A stretch of 64,000 nucleotides of DNA from Sabulibacter ruber (lineage in GTDB: Bacteria > Bacteroidota > Bacteroidia > Cytophagales > Hymenobacteraceae). Positions 42,526 to 53,111 of this stretch are shown here, piece by piece. Under the pieces are notes generated by a model. It saw nothing but the letters and a program-made list of their open reading frames with translations, made no database searches and was not told where the DNA came from. The DNA lies in NCBI RefSeq assembly GCF_017355955.1, contig NZ_JAFFID010000001.1, forward strand, positions 2,294,001 to 2,358,000, given 5' to 3'. Position numbers and translations under genes: made by a program. Positions within the stretch are counted from its first letter, which is position 1; each line of letters starts with the position of its first letter.

Positions 42526-42533
42526 TACCTTTG
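42526..42533 (+). promoter_or_regulatory. -7 promoter box (TACCTTTG) for the secreted orphan
   Basis: TAnnTTTG match about 135 nt upstream of the start, with TTG 23 nt upstream; implies a long 5' leader. Confidence 0.6.
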
Positions 42534-42668
42534 CACCTCTAATTACAAGCCAATCAGATAAGTAGTTTAATCTCTAAACGAAATAAGTGTTTATCACCTA
42601 AACAAGAACATCAACTCAGGCATCAATAACTATTTAACCTATTTTATCAATCCTTACTTTATTTTTTA

Positions 42669-43616
42669 ATGAGAAAACTTCTACTCCTATCCATCTTTGT
42701 TCTGGTACAACTTTCCGCGTTTGCTCAATCAGATTCTTCCAGGGTGCCTTTTGTGGCTTACTGGGGAAAAGGAGACGTTTACAAGTTCAAGGTGACTAAA
42801 CTGAAACAGCAATGGAAGAACGGCACCTTAGATAAAAATGACTCTTCCCAATATATTGTCAATTTTGAGGTCATAGATTCTACCGAAAATTCTTACAGAA
42901 TCAAATGGATTTACAGAAACAACCTAGCCAGCACCTACAATCTCTCACCGGCTTTACTGGAAAAGTTCGCTAAATACGACCTAACCGAAATCATCTACAA
43001 GACAACCGAAACAGGGCAGTTTGTAGGTATTGAAAACTGGCAACAAGTAGCGGATATGATGAAGAGCATGTTTGCAGACATCATAGAAGTAACCGCAGAA
43101 GGCGGTACCATCTCCAAAGCAGATCTGCAAAAACGGCTGGAACCTATGATCGCGGCCTACAATTCAAAGGAAGCGGTGGAACAGTTGGTCTTTAATGAAC
43201 TTCAATATTTACACTTCCCTCTGGGGGCAGATTTCTCCGCCTCAGCAACTATTGAGTATGATGATGAGTTGCCCAATATGTTTGGCGGTAATCCCATAAA
43301 GGCTAAAGGGAAATTGTTCTTTGAGAGCGTTGACCCTGAGGAGAGCCGTTGTATGCTGGTGCAGGAATTGAATCTTAATCCTGAGGACACCAGAAAGGTG
43401 GTAACCCTTGTGCTCAACAAAATGGGATTGAAGGAAAAAGAAGTGAAAGCCGCCATGAAAACTGCAAAGTTTAGCATAACGGACCTCAACAAGTATGACT
43501 ACTTCTACAACCCGGGAGTACCTGTCAAAATTGAAACCCGCAGAGAAACCTTGCTGAATATTCAGAAAGAAACGGCAAGACGCATTGACAAGGTTATGAT
43601 TGAACTGATAGACTAA
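42669..43616 (+). CDS. Secreted protein of unknown function
   Basis: A 315-residue protein with a signal peptide (LLLLSIFVLVQLSAFAQ). The mature part is rich in charged residues and predicted beta-strands (FVAYWGKGDVYKFKVTKLKQQW, YIVNFEVIDSTENSYRIKWIY), then helical (LQKRLEPMIAAYNSKEAVEQLV). I do not recognise a family. It may be a periplasmic or outer-membrane-associated protein. GC content looks lower than that of neighbours. It has its own promoter and a hairpin after its stop, so it is a single-gene unit. Confidence 0.75.
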   Translation: MRKLLLLSIFVLVQLSAFAQSDSSRVPFVAYWGKGDVYKFKVTKLKQQWKNGTLDKNDSSQYIVNFEVIDSTENSYRIKWIYRNNLASTYNLSPALLEKFAKYDLTEIIYKTTETGQFVGIENWQQVADMMKSMFADIIEVTAEGGTISKADLQKRLEPMIAAYNSKEAVEQLVFNELQYLHFPLGADFSASATIEYDDELPNMFGGNPIKAKGKLFFESVDPEESRCMLVQELNLNPEDTRKVVTLVLNKMGLKEKEVKAAMKTAKFSITDLNKYDYFYNPGVPVKIETRRETLLNIQKETARRIDKVMIELID

Positions 43617-43621
43617 ACAGA

Positions 43622-43643
43622 GCTGGAGCGCACCCGCTCCAGC
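43622..43643 (+). terminator. Hairpin after the secreted orphan gene
   Basis: GCTGGAGCG-CACC-CGCTCCAGC stem six nt after the stop codon, but with no clear T-tract. Confidence 0.6.
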
Positions 43644-43649
43644 CCCTGT

Positions 43650-43684
43650 ATTCTAAGTCTGTTATTTCGAAATAAACCCCAAAC
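43650..43684. repeat. 36-nt dispersed palindrome, copy 20 (35 nt)
   Basis: ATTCTAAGTCTGTTATTTC left, GAAATAAACCCCAAAC right; ends 4 nt from the stop codon of the ThDP enzyme gene. Confidence 0.75.
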
Positions 43685-43688
43685 CAGC

Positions 43689-45479
43689 TTATTCCTCTGT
43701 TTTCTTCTGGGCTTCTTCCACTGCTTCCTTTAACGGCTCTTCCAAATGCCGGGCAGCGGCCTGGTCTCCTTCCTGAATGGCCGAGGCGATGTTTTCGCCG
43801 AACTTGGCGGCTACCTGCGTGGTGAACGGCACAATCTCTGGGTCGGCGAGTACGTCAATCACCACCGGCCGATCGGCTTGTAAGGCTTCCTGTAAAGCAG
43901 AGTCAATCTGGTCTGGGCGTTCGATGCGGATGCCTTTCAGGCCGAGGCTTTCGGCGTATTGGGCGAAGTTGAAATCAGGCAGTACCTGGGAGGCATCAAA
44001 CTTGGGATTGCCTTCGTTTGCGCGCTGCTCCCAGGTCACGAAGTTGAGGTCGCGGTTGTTGAGCACCAGCACAATCAGGCGCGGATCGGTCCACTGTTGC
44101 CAGTATTTCTGGATGGTGAGTAGTTCGGCGTTGCTACTCATCTGCATGGCGCCGTCACCGGCAAACGCCACGGCCAAGCGGTCTGGGAAAGCGAACTTGG
44201 CGGCAATGGCGTAAGGCACGGCGCAGCCCATGGTAGCCAACGTGCCCGATACCGAGAACTTCATGCCTTCCCGGATTCTGATGTACTGCGACATCCAACT
44301 GGAAGAGGAACCCGAATCGGCGGCTAGAATAGAATTATCCGGCAGCAAGGGCGAGAACTTCTGGAAAACCAGTTTAGGGTTCACCGGATTGGCCGGGTGC
44401 GTGGCTTGCTCCTCGGTTTGCCGCCACCAGTCTTTGATGTTCTGCTCGATCTGCTCGCGCCAACTGCGGTCTTCTTTACGGTACAGCAGCGGCAGCAAAG
44501 CGCGTAAGGTCTCGGTGCTGTCGCCGATGAGCGGTACTTCCATGGGGTACCGGATGCTGAGCATGCGGCCATCCAGGTCTATCTGCACGCCGCGCGCCTG
44601 CCCTTCTTTGGGGAGGAACTCGGCGTACGGAAAGCTGGAGCCTATCATGAGCAGCGTATCGCAGTTTTCCATCATCTGGTGGCTGGCCGTGGTCCCGAAG
44701 AACCCGATGCCACCGGTTACAAATGGCAATTCATCGGGTAGCACCGCTTTGCCCAGGTACGCCTTCGCCACGCCGGCACCCAGCACCTCTGCTACCTGAA
44801 TTACCTCCTGGGCAGCGCCTTTGGCTCCGGCGCCCACCAGAATGGCTACTTTCTTACCGCTGTTCAGTACCTCGGCGGCTTTCTGCAGGTCTTCCTCCCG
44901 GGGCAGCACCCTTGGCATCAGGTACCCGATGCCCGAGTGGATGGTGCCGTGCTCGTGTTTGGGTTCCTCGTAGTCCAGTTCCTGCACATCGTTGGGCAGG
45001 ATGACACAGGTGACGGTGCGCTGGTCCCGGGCGATGCGGAAAGCGCGGTCAATCAGGTGGCGTACCTGGCTGGCATCGGTGGCCATTTGCACAAACTCGC
45101 TGGCTACGTCTTTGAACAGCGTCATCAGGTCCACTTCCTGCTGCGCATGTCCGCCCAGGGCTTTACGGGGCTTCTGACCAATGAGCGCCACCACCGGTTG
45201 GTGGTCCAGCTTGGCATCATACAAGCCGTTGAGCAAATGAATGGCACCCGGTCCGGAGGTGGCCAGGCAAACGCCTACCTCACCGGTGTACTTGGCGTGG
45301 GCGCAGGCCATGAGCGAGGCGACTTCCTCGTGCCGCACCTGCACAAACTCCAGCTTGCCCTCGGCACGGTCCAAAGCGCCCATGACGCCGTTGATGCCAT
45401 CGCCGGGGTACCCGAAGATGCGGGTCACGCCCCATTTGCTTAGTCTGTCTATGATGAAATCGCTGACTTGCTGTGCCAT
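43689..45479 (-). CDS. Pyruvate-oxidase-like thiamine-diphosphate enzyme
   Basis: A 596-residue enzyme of the acetolactate-synthase/pyruvate-oxidase superfamily. The catalytic Glu is in VRHEEVAS (about 50), the central domain has GAKGAA and SSFPYAEFLP, and the ThDP/magnesium motif GDGAMQMSSNAELLTIQKY...LVLNN begins near 441. SSFPYAEF and RALLPLLY resemble PoxB and B. subtilis YdaP more than acetolactate synthase. A decarboxylation of pyruvate or another 2-oxo acid is expected. No partner subunit is nearby. A frameshift-free 3' end carries an acidic helix (EEPLKEAVEEAQKKTEE). Confidence 0.9.
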   Translation of the reverse strand: MAQQVSDFIIDRLSKWGVTRIFGYPGDGINGVMGALDRAEGKLEFVQVRHEEVASLMACAHAKYTGEVGVCLATSGPGAIHLLNGLYDAKLDHQPVVALIGQKPRKALGGHAQQEVDLMTLFKDVASEFVQMATDASQVRHLIDRAFRIARDQRTVTCVILPNDVQELDYEEPKHEHGTIHSGIGYLMPRVLPREEDLQKAAEVLNSGKKVAILVGAGAKGAAQEVIQVAEVLGAGVAKAYLGKAVLPDELPFVTGGIGFFGTTASHQMMENCDTLLMIGSSFPYAEFLPKEGQARGVQIDLDGRMLSIRYPMEVPLIGDSTETLRALLPLLYRKEDRSWREQIEQNIKDWWRQTEEQATHPANPVNPKLVFQKFSPLLPDNSILAADSGSSSSWMSQYIRIREGMKFSVSGTLATMGCAVPYAIAAKFAFPDRLAVAFAGDGAMQMSSNAELLTIQKYWQQWTDPRLIVLVLNNRDLNFVTWEQRANEGNPKFDASQVLPDFNFAQYAESLGLKGIRIERPDQIDSALQEALQADRPVVIDVLADPEIVPFTTQVAAKFGENIASAIQEGDQAAARHLEEPLKEAVEEAQKKTEE

Positions 45480-45585
45480 ACCTTCCTGGATTAGAAACTT
45501 TCTTTGTAATGATTTCCTAGAAAATCAGTTCTAAACAGGTACGACCTCAGGAGCAGATGGTTCAGCAAGGAACTGGTCAGCGTCT

Positions 45586-45621
45586 GTTTTACAGCCGTTT
45601 TCCCGAAAGCGGACCTAAAAC
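45586..45621. repeat. 36-nt dispersed palindrome, copy 21
   Basis: GTTTTACAGCCGTTTTCC left, CGAAAGCGGACCTAAAAC right; about 13 of 18 pair. Confidence 0.88.
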
Positions 45622-45698
45622 GGGGAAGTCGATGAGCAACAGCATTCCTCTTTGAACAGAAATCCAAGTCACCTTAACGGAACCGCATAAAAACGCAA

Positions 45699-45723
45699 AG
45701 ACAAGGCAGTGCCTTGTCTCTAC
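45699..45723. repeat. AGACAAGGCA palindrome, copy A
   Basis: AGACAAGGCA-GT-GCCTTGTCT plus CTAC; same unit as at 54531 and 54705. Confidence 0.85.
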
Positions 45724-45765
45724 AATTCTTAACGTTTGTGAAAGTTTTACCTCGGTGTTTTCGGT

Positions 45766-47094
45766 TTATTGCCCTGGGGTGCTGTTCAAGGGATTGTTCA
45801 GGTAATCTACGGCCAGGTAGGCCAGGGTACGCACGCCTAGTTTGAGACCGCTTTCGTCAATCATAAAGTCGGGGGTGTGGTGCGCGGGAATTTTGGTGGG
45901 GTCCTGCCCTTTGGCCATCCCGCCCACGAAAACGAACACGCCCGGCACTTTCTGCTGGTAATAGGCGAAGTCTTCGGCCCCGGTCACGGCTTTGGTTAAA
46001 ACCACCTTCTGCTTGCCCGCCGCGCGTTCCAGGGAGGGCAGCATGTGGGCGGTGAGGGCTACGTGGTTGTAGGTGATGGGTGTGTTTTTCACGATCTCCA
46101 CCTCGGCGGTGGCCCCTGAGCTCTCGGCGATGAGCGTGGCCGTGCGCCGCAGTTTCTCATGCAGTTGGTCCTGCATTTTGGGGTCCAGCGCCCGGATGGT
46201 GCCGATCATTTCCACCTCCTCTGGGATGATGTTGGTTCTAACCCCACCGTGGATGGCACCCACCGTAATCACCGCAGCCTCGTTGGTCAGTTCCATCTGT
46301 CGGCTCACGATGGTCTGGATGCCGTTGATGATCTGCGCCGATACCACAATGGGGTCCACACTGGCCCACGGGTACGCGCCGTGTGCCTGGCGACCTTTCA
46401 CCTTGATCTTGAAGTTATCTGAGCTGGCCATGGTGCCCTGCGGACGGTATTTGAGGGTGCCCACCTCGGTAGCAGAGTTGATGTGCAGCCCGAAAATGGC
46501 GTCCACTTTGGGCTTCTCCAGCGCTCCTTCGGCCACCATCACATCAGCGCCGCCTTCCTCACCGGCAGGAGCGCCTTCCTCGGCGGGCTGGAAGATAAAT
46601 TTCACGGTGCCTTTCAGGTCTTTCTTGTGCTGGGCCAGGATCTCGGCGGCGCCCATGAGCATGGCCATGTGCGTGTCGTGGCCGCAGGCATGCATCACGC
46701 CTACCTGTTGGTTGTTGAACGTAGTACGTACTTTGGAGGCGAAGGGCAGGCTGTTGCGCTCGGTCACGGGCAGAGCATCCATATCGGCGCGCAGGGCAAC
46801 TACGGGTCCGGGCTGACCGCCTTTCAGGATGGCCACCACGCCGGTTTTGGCAACGCCCGTCTTCACCTCAAACCCGAGGCTTTTCAGGTGCTTGGCCACT
46901 TTCTCGGCGGTTTTTACTTCGCGGTTGCTGAGCTCGGGGAACTGGTGGAAATCGCGGCGCCACTGGATGACTTTCGGCTCAATTTTGTCGGCCAACTGGT
47001 CTATCTGTGCGTGCAGGTTGGACGTCTGGGCGAAGGCGGTTTGCGCCAGGGCAGCCAATGAAAGCGCCGAGGCCCATTTCTGGAAAGTATTCAT
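45766..47094 (-). CDS. Secreted M20 family amidohydrolase, copy 2
   Basis: A 442-residue paralogue of the gene ending at 40908, alike through most of its length. It has a signal peptide (ASALSLAALAQTAFAQ), HACGHDTHMAML near residue 134, EEGAPAGEEGGADVM, a FGLHINSATEVG His and AHHTPDF at the C-terminus, all M20D motifs. The insertion region differs (AHGAYPWASVDPIV against AHGGTPWMGVDPVV). Substrates probably overlap: N-acylated amino acids in the periplasm. The duplication flanks the ThDP enzyme and an orphan gene. Confidence 0.92.
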   Translation of the reverse strand: MNTFQKWASALSLAALAQTAFAQTSNLHAQIDQLADKIEPKVIQWRRDFHQFPELSNREVKTAEKVAKHLKSLGFEVKTGVAKTGVVAILKGGQPGPVVALRADMDALPVTERNSLPFASKVRTTFNNQQVGVMHACGHDTHMAMLMGAAEILAQHKKDLKGTVKFIFQPAEEGAPAGEEGGADVMVAEGALEKPKVDAIFGLHINSATEVGTLKYRPQGTMASSDNFKIKVKGRQAHGAYPWASVDPIVVSAQIINGIQTIVSRQMELTNEAAVITVGAIHGGVRTNIIPEEVEMIGTIRALDPKMQDQLHEKLRRTATLIAESSGATAEVEIVKNTPITYNHVALTAHMLPSLERAAGKQKVVLTKAVTGAEDFAYYQQKVPGVFVFVGGMAKGQDPTKIPAHHTPDFMIDESGLKLGVRTLAYLAVDYLNNPLNSTPGQ

Positions 47095-47145
47095 TTGTTT
47101 GTTTGGTGAAGGTACAGGTGGATGCTGGGTCAGAAATCAATCTCT

Positions 47146-47181
47146 ATTTTAAGCATATTTTCTGAGAAACCGGCTAAAAAC
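47146..47181. repeat. 36-nt dispersed palindrome, copy 22
   Basis: ATTTTAAGCATATTTTCTG left, AGAAACCGGCTAAAAAC right; 51 nt upstream of the M20 start. Confidence 0.8.
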
Positions 47182-47249
47182 GCCTGAAGTCTGGCAAGAC
47201 GTTCTGAACGGAAACAATCGAGCCTCTAGAACCGAAATTAGAATTCATG

Positions 47250-47323
47250 TACTATGGCGCGGAAGTTACTTCCGTGCCTTCCCTTTACTCGTTAGACACG
47301 GAAGTAACTTCCGCGCCATAGTA
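47250..47323. repeat. Perfect 27-bp inverted repeat with nested palindrome
   Basis: Arms at 47250-47276 and 47297-47323 are perfect reverse complements separated by 20 nt. Each arm contains the inner palindrome GGAAGTTACTTCC. Confidence 0.95.
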
Positions 47324-47394
47324 GAAGCATCTTTCTCAACCAATCCGAACCTTCGGAAAACGGGCAGACGGTTCCTGAGGCGCCTCGATCAAAA

Positions 47395-47421
47395 GGCACG
47401 GAAGTAACTTCAGGGCCATAG
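47395..47421. repeat. Third, diverged copy of the 47250 repeat arm
   Basis: GGCACGGAAGTAACTTC then AGGGCCATAG, matching the right arm except for CGC to AGG changes. Confidence 0.8.
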
Positions 47422-47484
47422 AGGAATTTACTCGTTATTTGAATTTGCAAAATCGCGTACTTTGGAGGCAAATTCTCGCTCTAC

Positions 47485-50430
47485 ATGACGCATCTCCGGT
47501 TTCTGCTTGCTTTCGTTCTACTGTTCCCTTTTTCCGTTTCTGCCCAGAAAACCTACTGGCAACAGGAAGTCCACTACAAAATAGACGTGACGCTGGATGA
47601 TCAGAATCATTCACTCAAAGCCACGGAGCAACTGGAGTACATCAACCACTCGCCGGAGACGCTTACGTTTCTGTACTTCCACCTGTGGCCCAACGCCTAT
47701 CAGGACCGAAACACCGCCTTCGCCCGACAGCAGTTGGTGAACGACGAGGACAAATTCTACTTTGCCTCGAAGGAGGCGCGCGGTTCCATTTCGGGGCTGG
47801 ATTTCAAAATAAACGGCCAAAACGTAAAATGGGAACTGGACGCGAAGAACCCCGACATTGCCAAACTCACCTTGAACCAACCGCTGGCACCGGGCGGCCG
47901 CATTACCATCAGCACGCCGTTCCAGGTGAAGTTACCGGAATCGTTTTCCCGATTGGGGCACGTGGGGCAATCGTACCAGATCACGCAGTGGTACCCTAAA
48001 CCGGCGGTGTTTGACCACAAAGGCTGGCACCCCATGCCGTACCTGGACCAGGGCGAGTTCTACTCAGAATACGGCTCTTTTGACGTGCGCATCACCTTAC
48101 CCGCCAACTACACCGTAGGTGCCACCGGCGAACTGCAGAACCCCGAGGAACAAGCCCGTATGGACAGCCTGGCACAGGTGACTGCCGCCAAGAAGGAGTT
48201 CAACGAGCAGGAGGTGGACTTTCCGCCCTCGGCTGGCAAAACCAAAACTCTGCACTACAAACAAAACCGCATCCATGATTTCGCGTGGTTCGCGGATAAG
48301 CGGTTCAACGTGCTCAAGAGCCAGGTGACGCTTCCGGCCTCTAAACGCCCCGTGACTACGTGGCTGCTGTTCACCAACCGAAACGCCGAGGAATGGATCA
48401 GAACCCAGCAGGACATCAACGATGCCGTCTACTACTATTCGCTCTGGCTGGGTGATTACCCGTACGCGCACGCTACCGCCGTGGATGGTGCCCTGAGCGC
48501 GGGTGCGGGCATGGAATATCCCATGGTGACGGTGACGGAGCCCGAGGCCATCATCCACGAGGTGGGCCACAACTGGTTCTACGGCATTCTGGGCAGCAAC
48601 GAGCGGCGGCATCCCTGGCTGGACGAGGGCATCAACAGCTACTACGAGTTCAGGACCAAAGCCCAACGCAAGCCTTATGCCGGCATCCTGTCCAGCGAGA
48701 TCAACCAGAATGCCATGGGTCGGTTCCTGGGCGTGCATGACCTGCCGCCTGCCGGGATTGATGCCGTGGCCTTTCTCTCGGCGGCCAGTCGGGGGTTGGA
48801 GCAGCCTATTACGTCTCCGGCCATTCAGTTCAGAACCCTCAACTACGGCACCGGCGTTTACCTGAAAACAGCTCATTTGTTTCAGTACCTGGAGAAGTAC
48901 CTGGGCACCGCCCGCTTTGACAGCGCCATGCACACCTACTATCGGCAGTGGCAGTTCCGGCACCCATACCCCGAGGATTTACAGGCGGTTCTGGAGAAAT
49001 CTACCGGAGAATCGTTGCACTGGTTTTTCCAGGAGCTGCTGCCTTCCACCGCCATCCCAGACGCACATTTGCAAAACGTAACCACCTCGGGCGGCAACAC
49101 CCAGGCCGTGGTGCGGCAAACCGGAAAACTGGCGCTGCCGGTACAGGTAGCCGCCCTTAACACCGAGGGGCAGATTCTGGAAAGCCACTGGACCAAACCG
49201 GGCGAGCGCGAACAAACCGTAACCTTCACCGTCACTAATATTGACCGGATTGTGGTAGACCCCAATTACTATTTCCCGGAGCTGGACCGCCGCGATAACC
49301 AATACCGCGTGGGCCGGGCGTTCCCCAAAAGCGAGCCGCTGCACCTACAGCCTCTGCTGGGCATTGAGCACATAGACAAAAAGCAGTTGTTTGTGGCCCC
49401 GGCTTTGGGGTATAACACCCATGATGGGTTCCAACTGGGCGCCTTGCTGTATAACTCCCTGCCCACCGAACACAAGCTCAACTATGTGGTCATGCCGATG
49501 TTCGGGTTCGGAAGCACCCGCCTTACCGGTCTGGCCGATGTCCGCTTCCGGGTTCCCTCGCAAGGTTTTCTGCGCAAGATTGACGTGGGTGTACTGGGCC
49601 AGCGGTTCGCCAATTTCCATACGCTTACCCCCAGCATCACCTTCCATAACCGCCTGAATAACCCGAACACAGCCCGGCAGCAACTCACACTGGCCTGGCA
49701 TTACGTGCAGGATGATTTCCTGCCAGATTTCCACGCGCCCCGTCTCGCGTACCAGCTTACTACCCAAAATGCGGTGGCGGGTACCCAGGTAACTTTCGAC
49801 GTCACTATGTTCCGGTACCGGGCGCAAACTTTTGTATCAGACGTGGACCCATTGTTTGCCAACGAAGAGGCACATTTCAACCCGGTCAGATTGAGGCTTT
49901 CTTTGGAAAACTGGTTTAAATACCGGCCTAAAAAGGAAATCAGGTTGCGAGGCTTTGTGGGCTTCATGGCCGATAACGACTATTTCCGGAGTCCTTTTGG
50001 CTTAGGCCTGGCTGGCAGCCCCGATTACCTGAAGCAGACTCCATTCTTCAACCGCCGGGAGATGTTCACTTCCCTGGAAGGCCCCGCGGCCATTCGGCAG
50101 ACCGATCTTGCGGATGGTGGTTTCCGGAACGCCGTGCCCGTTATGAGCCGCGAATGGATGGCCACCGTCAATCTCACCGCCAATTTGCCGGTAACGCCTT
50201 TCGCCGTGTACCTGGACCTGGGCCACGTGCAGGAACTGGACCGGCTGCTCTACGGAACCGGCTTGCAGCTTTCCTTCTTCCGCAATGCCGTTCAAATCTA
50301 CTTCCCTGTGGCCGGAAGCAATTATGCAGATGACTTCCCTTCTACGTTCAAAGATTTCACCCGCAACATCCGCTACTCCCTGAATCTGCAACGCCTGAAC
50401 CCTTTCCGGTTACTGGATGAGCTGCAGTAG
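47485..50430 (+). CDS. Secreted M1 family metallopeptidase
   Basis: A 981-residue protein with a signal peptide (LLAFVLLFPFSVSAQ), an N-terminal saddle domain and a gluzincin catalytic domain. The GAGMEYPMV motif corresponds to the M1 GAMEN loop, HEVGHNWF gives zinc ligands at residues 358 and 362, and the distal Glu is in WLDEGINSYYEF near 381. A long C-terminal part from about 620 is beta-rich (FRVPSQGFLRKIDVGVLGQRF, VYLDLGHVQELDRLLYGTGLQLSFF) and may be barrel-like or bound to the outer membrane. No T9SS tail is visible. Confidence 0.9.
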   Translation: MTHLRFLLAFVLLFPFSVSAQKTYWQQEVHYKIDVTLDDQNHSLKATEQLEYINHSPETLTFLYFHLWPNAYQDRNTAFARQQLVNDEDKFYFASKEARGSISGLDFKINGQNVKWELDAKNPDIAKLTLNQPLAPGGRITISTPFQVKLPESFSRLGHVGQSYQITQWYPKPAVFDHKGWHPMPYLDQGEFYSEYGSFDVRITLPANYTVGATGELQNPEEQARMDSLAQVTAAKKEFNEQEVDFPPSAGKTKTLHYKQNRIHDFAWFADKRFNVLKSQVTLPASKRPVTTWLLFTNRNAEEWIRTQQDINDAVYYYSLWLGDYPYAHATAVDGALSAGAGMEYPMVTVTEPEAIIHEVGHNWFYGILGSNERRHPWLDEGINSYYEFRTKAQRKPYAGILSSEINQNAMGRFLGVHDLPPAGIDAVAFLSAASRGLEQPITSPAIQFRTLNYGTGVYLKTAHLFQYLEKYLGTARFDSAMHTYYRQWQFRHPYPEDLQAVLEKSTGESLHWFFQELLPSTAIPDAHLQNVTTSGGNTQAVVRQTGKLALPVQVAALNTEGQILESHWTKPGEREQTVTFTVTNIDRIVVDPNYYFPELDRRDNQYRVGRAFPKSEPLHLQPLLGIEHIDKKQLFVAPALGYNTHDGFQLGALLYNSLPTEHKLNYVVMPMFGFGSTRLTGLADVRFRVPSQGFLRKIDVGVLGQRFANFHTLTPSITFHNRLNNPNTARQQLTLAWHYVQDDFLPDFHAPRLAYQLTTQNAVAGTQVTFDVTMFRYRAQTFVSDVDPLFANEEAHFNPVRLRLSLENWFKYRPKKEIRLRGFVGFMADNDYFRSPFGLGLAGSPDYLKQTPFFNRREMFTSLEGPAAIRQTDLADGGFRNAVPVMSREWMATVNLTANLPVTPFAVYLDLGHVQELDRLLYGTGLQLSFFRNAVQIYFPVAGSNYADDFPSTFKDFTRNIRYSLNLQRLNPFRLLDELQ

Positions 50431-50525
50431 GGTAATGAGTGAATGAGTGATTGAGAGAATGAGGGATTGATGAAAATTGCCAGATAAGGGATGATTAGGA
50501 TCGGTAGAGGAAGTGGAAACTGGGC

Positions 50526-50561
50526 GTTTTTACCGTATTTTTCAGAAATTAGGCTGAAAAC
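50526..50561. repeat. 36-nt dispersed palindrome, copy 23
   Basis: GTTTTTACCGTATTTTTC left, AGAAATTAGGCTGAAAAC right; only 19 nt upstream of the lipoprotein ATG. Confidence 0.85.
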
Positions 50562-50580
50562 GATTTTGCTTTCCATTTCT

Positions 50581-51186
50581 ATGCACCACTTCACTCCTAA
50601 GATCTGGCAGCTTTCTCTGCTTTTCCTCTTTGTGCTTTGCTTCGGTTGTACCACCGATTACCAGAACCTGCCCGCCATCACCGAGACTAAACATTGGCAG
50701 GCCGTGATAGAAACGCCCTCGGGCTCTACGCAGCCGCTGGTGTATGATGCGCAGGAAAAGGAATTTATGCCGCAGCTGGAGGCCGGTCAGCCCCGCAAAT
50801 TGGAGTTTTTGCCCTACCCCGGCAACGAGGGTTTTATTCCGTCTACGCTGGTAGACTCCACGCAAAGCAGGCCGGCGGCTCCGTTACCGGTGCTGGTCTT
50901 GTGCAACCAGAAAGAACCGGGCACGGTGCTGGAGATTCTGCCGGTGGGCGTGCTGGTGCTGGAGACCGATGGCGAGCTGCGGCACGTGGTGGTGGCCGTG
51001 CCCGCCCGACCCAGTGAGCAGACCATCTCGCCCAACTCCTACAGCGATTTTTCGGCGCGTTACCCGGCGGTGAAAAGCATTCTGCAGCAATGGTACCTGA
51101 ACGCCGATCCCCGAAAACCTACCCACCTCATGGGCTGGAAAGACGAGATGTTCGCTGATAAACTGATTCAGCAGTGGGTGCGGTAA
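50581..51186 (+). CDS. Lipoprotein resembling inorganic pyrophosphatase, catalytically degenerate
   Basis: A 201-residue protein with a lipoprotein signal (LFLFVLCFGC). The rest follows soluble family I inorganic pyrophosphatase in order: VIETPSGS, RKLEFLPYPGNEGFIPSTL, VLVL...PGTVLEILPVGVL, ELRHVVVAVPA, and a C-terminal helix like HFFEHYKDL. However, the metal-binding DxDPxD motif is replaced by PAAPLP, the KYE lysine by QPL, and the Asp pair near MTDEAGED is largely lost. I therefore expect no ordinary pyrophosphatase activity. The longer reading frame from 50491 runs through a palindrome, so ATG at 50581 is preferred. Confidence 0.75.
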   Translation: MHHFTPKIWQLSLLFLFVLCFGCTTDYQNLPAITETKHWQAVIETPSGSTQPLVYDAQEKEFMPQLEAGQPRKLEFLPYPGNEGFIPSTLVDSTQSRPAAPLPVLVLCNQKEPGTVLEILPVGVLVLETDGELRHVVVAVPARPSEQTISPNSYSDFSARYPAVKSILQQWYLNADPRKPTHLMGWKDEMFADKLIQQWVR

Positions 51187-51342
51187 GCTGCACCTTTCCC
51201 AATTCATCGGCCTTGCCTGATTCATAATTCTCCCCAAGGCAGGCAAATACTAAACCCTTAAAGCCAAGCCGTTTGCAAAAAGAGATTTCCTAAAGTCGGC
51301 ACAATTCCTAACTTCGCTCTTAACTAGAAAGACTGAACCTAA

Positions 51343-53004
<1,662 letters not shown>

Positions 53005-53029
53005 TTGTAAGGCTTGGAAACGCTTCCTT

Positions 53030-53080
53030 AATTCATTCCGGTTATCTATTCCAATGAATGGATAACTGGAATGAATTTTT
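53030..53080 (+). terminator. Hairpin terminator after pgi
   Basis: Arms AATTCATTCCGGTTATC (53030-53046) and GATAACTGGAATGAATT (53061-53077) with one mismatch, followed by a T-run. Confidence 0.85.
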
Positions 53081-53111
53081 GTTTATATCCTAGCTAAGCT
53101 ACATTGTAAGA

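Larger units (their letters stand above)
42267..42668. other. Intergenic region between divergent genes
   Basis: 402 nt without an ORF. It holds one palindrome and a -7 box on each strand; the AT-rich right part lies before the secreted orphan gene. Confidence 0.6.
45480..45765. other. Intergenic region between ThDP enzyme and M20 copy 2
   Basis: 286 nt holding a 36-nt palindrome and one copy of the GAGACAAGGC palindrome; no ORF. Confidence 0.6.
47095..47484. other. Intergenic region rich in inverted repeats
   Basis: 390 nt between divergent genes holding one 36-nt palindrome and a long perfect inverted repeat with a third copy. No ORF. Confidence 0.75.

Noticed and set aside
42669..43616. 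Secreted orphan as a porin or known enzyme
   Set aside because: No motif supports a specific assignment; left as unknown.
47485..50430. M1 protease as a T9SS substrate
   Set aside because: The C-terminus ends in barrel-like strands (LNPFRLLDELQ) without a sorting domain.
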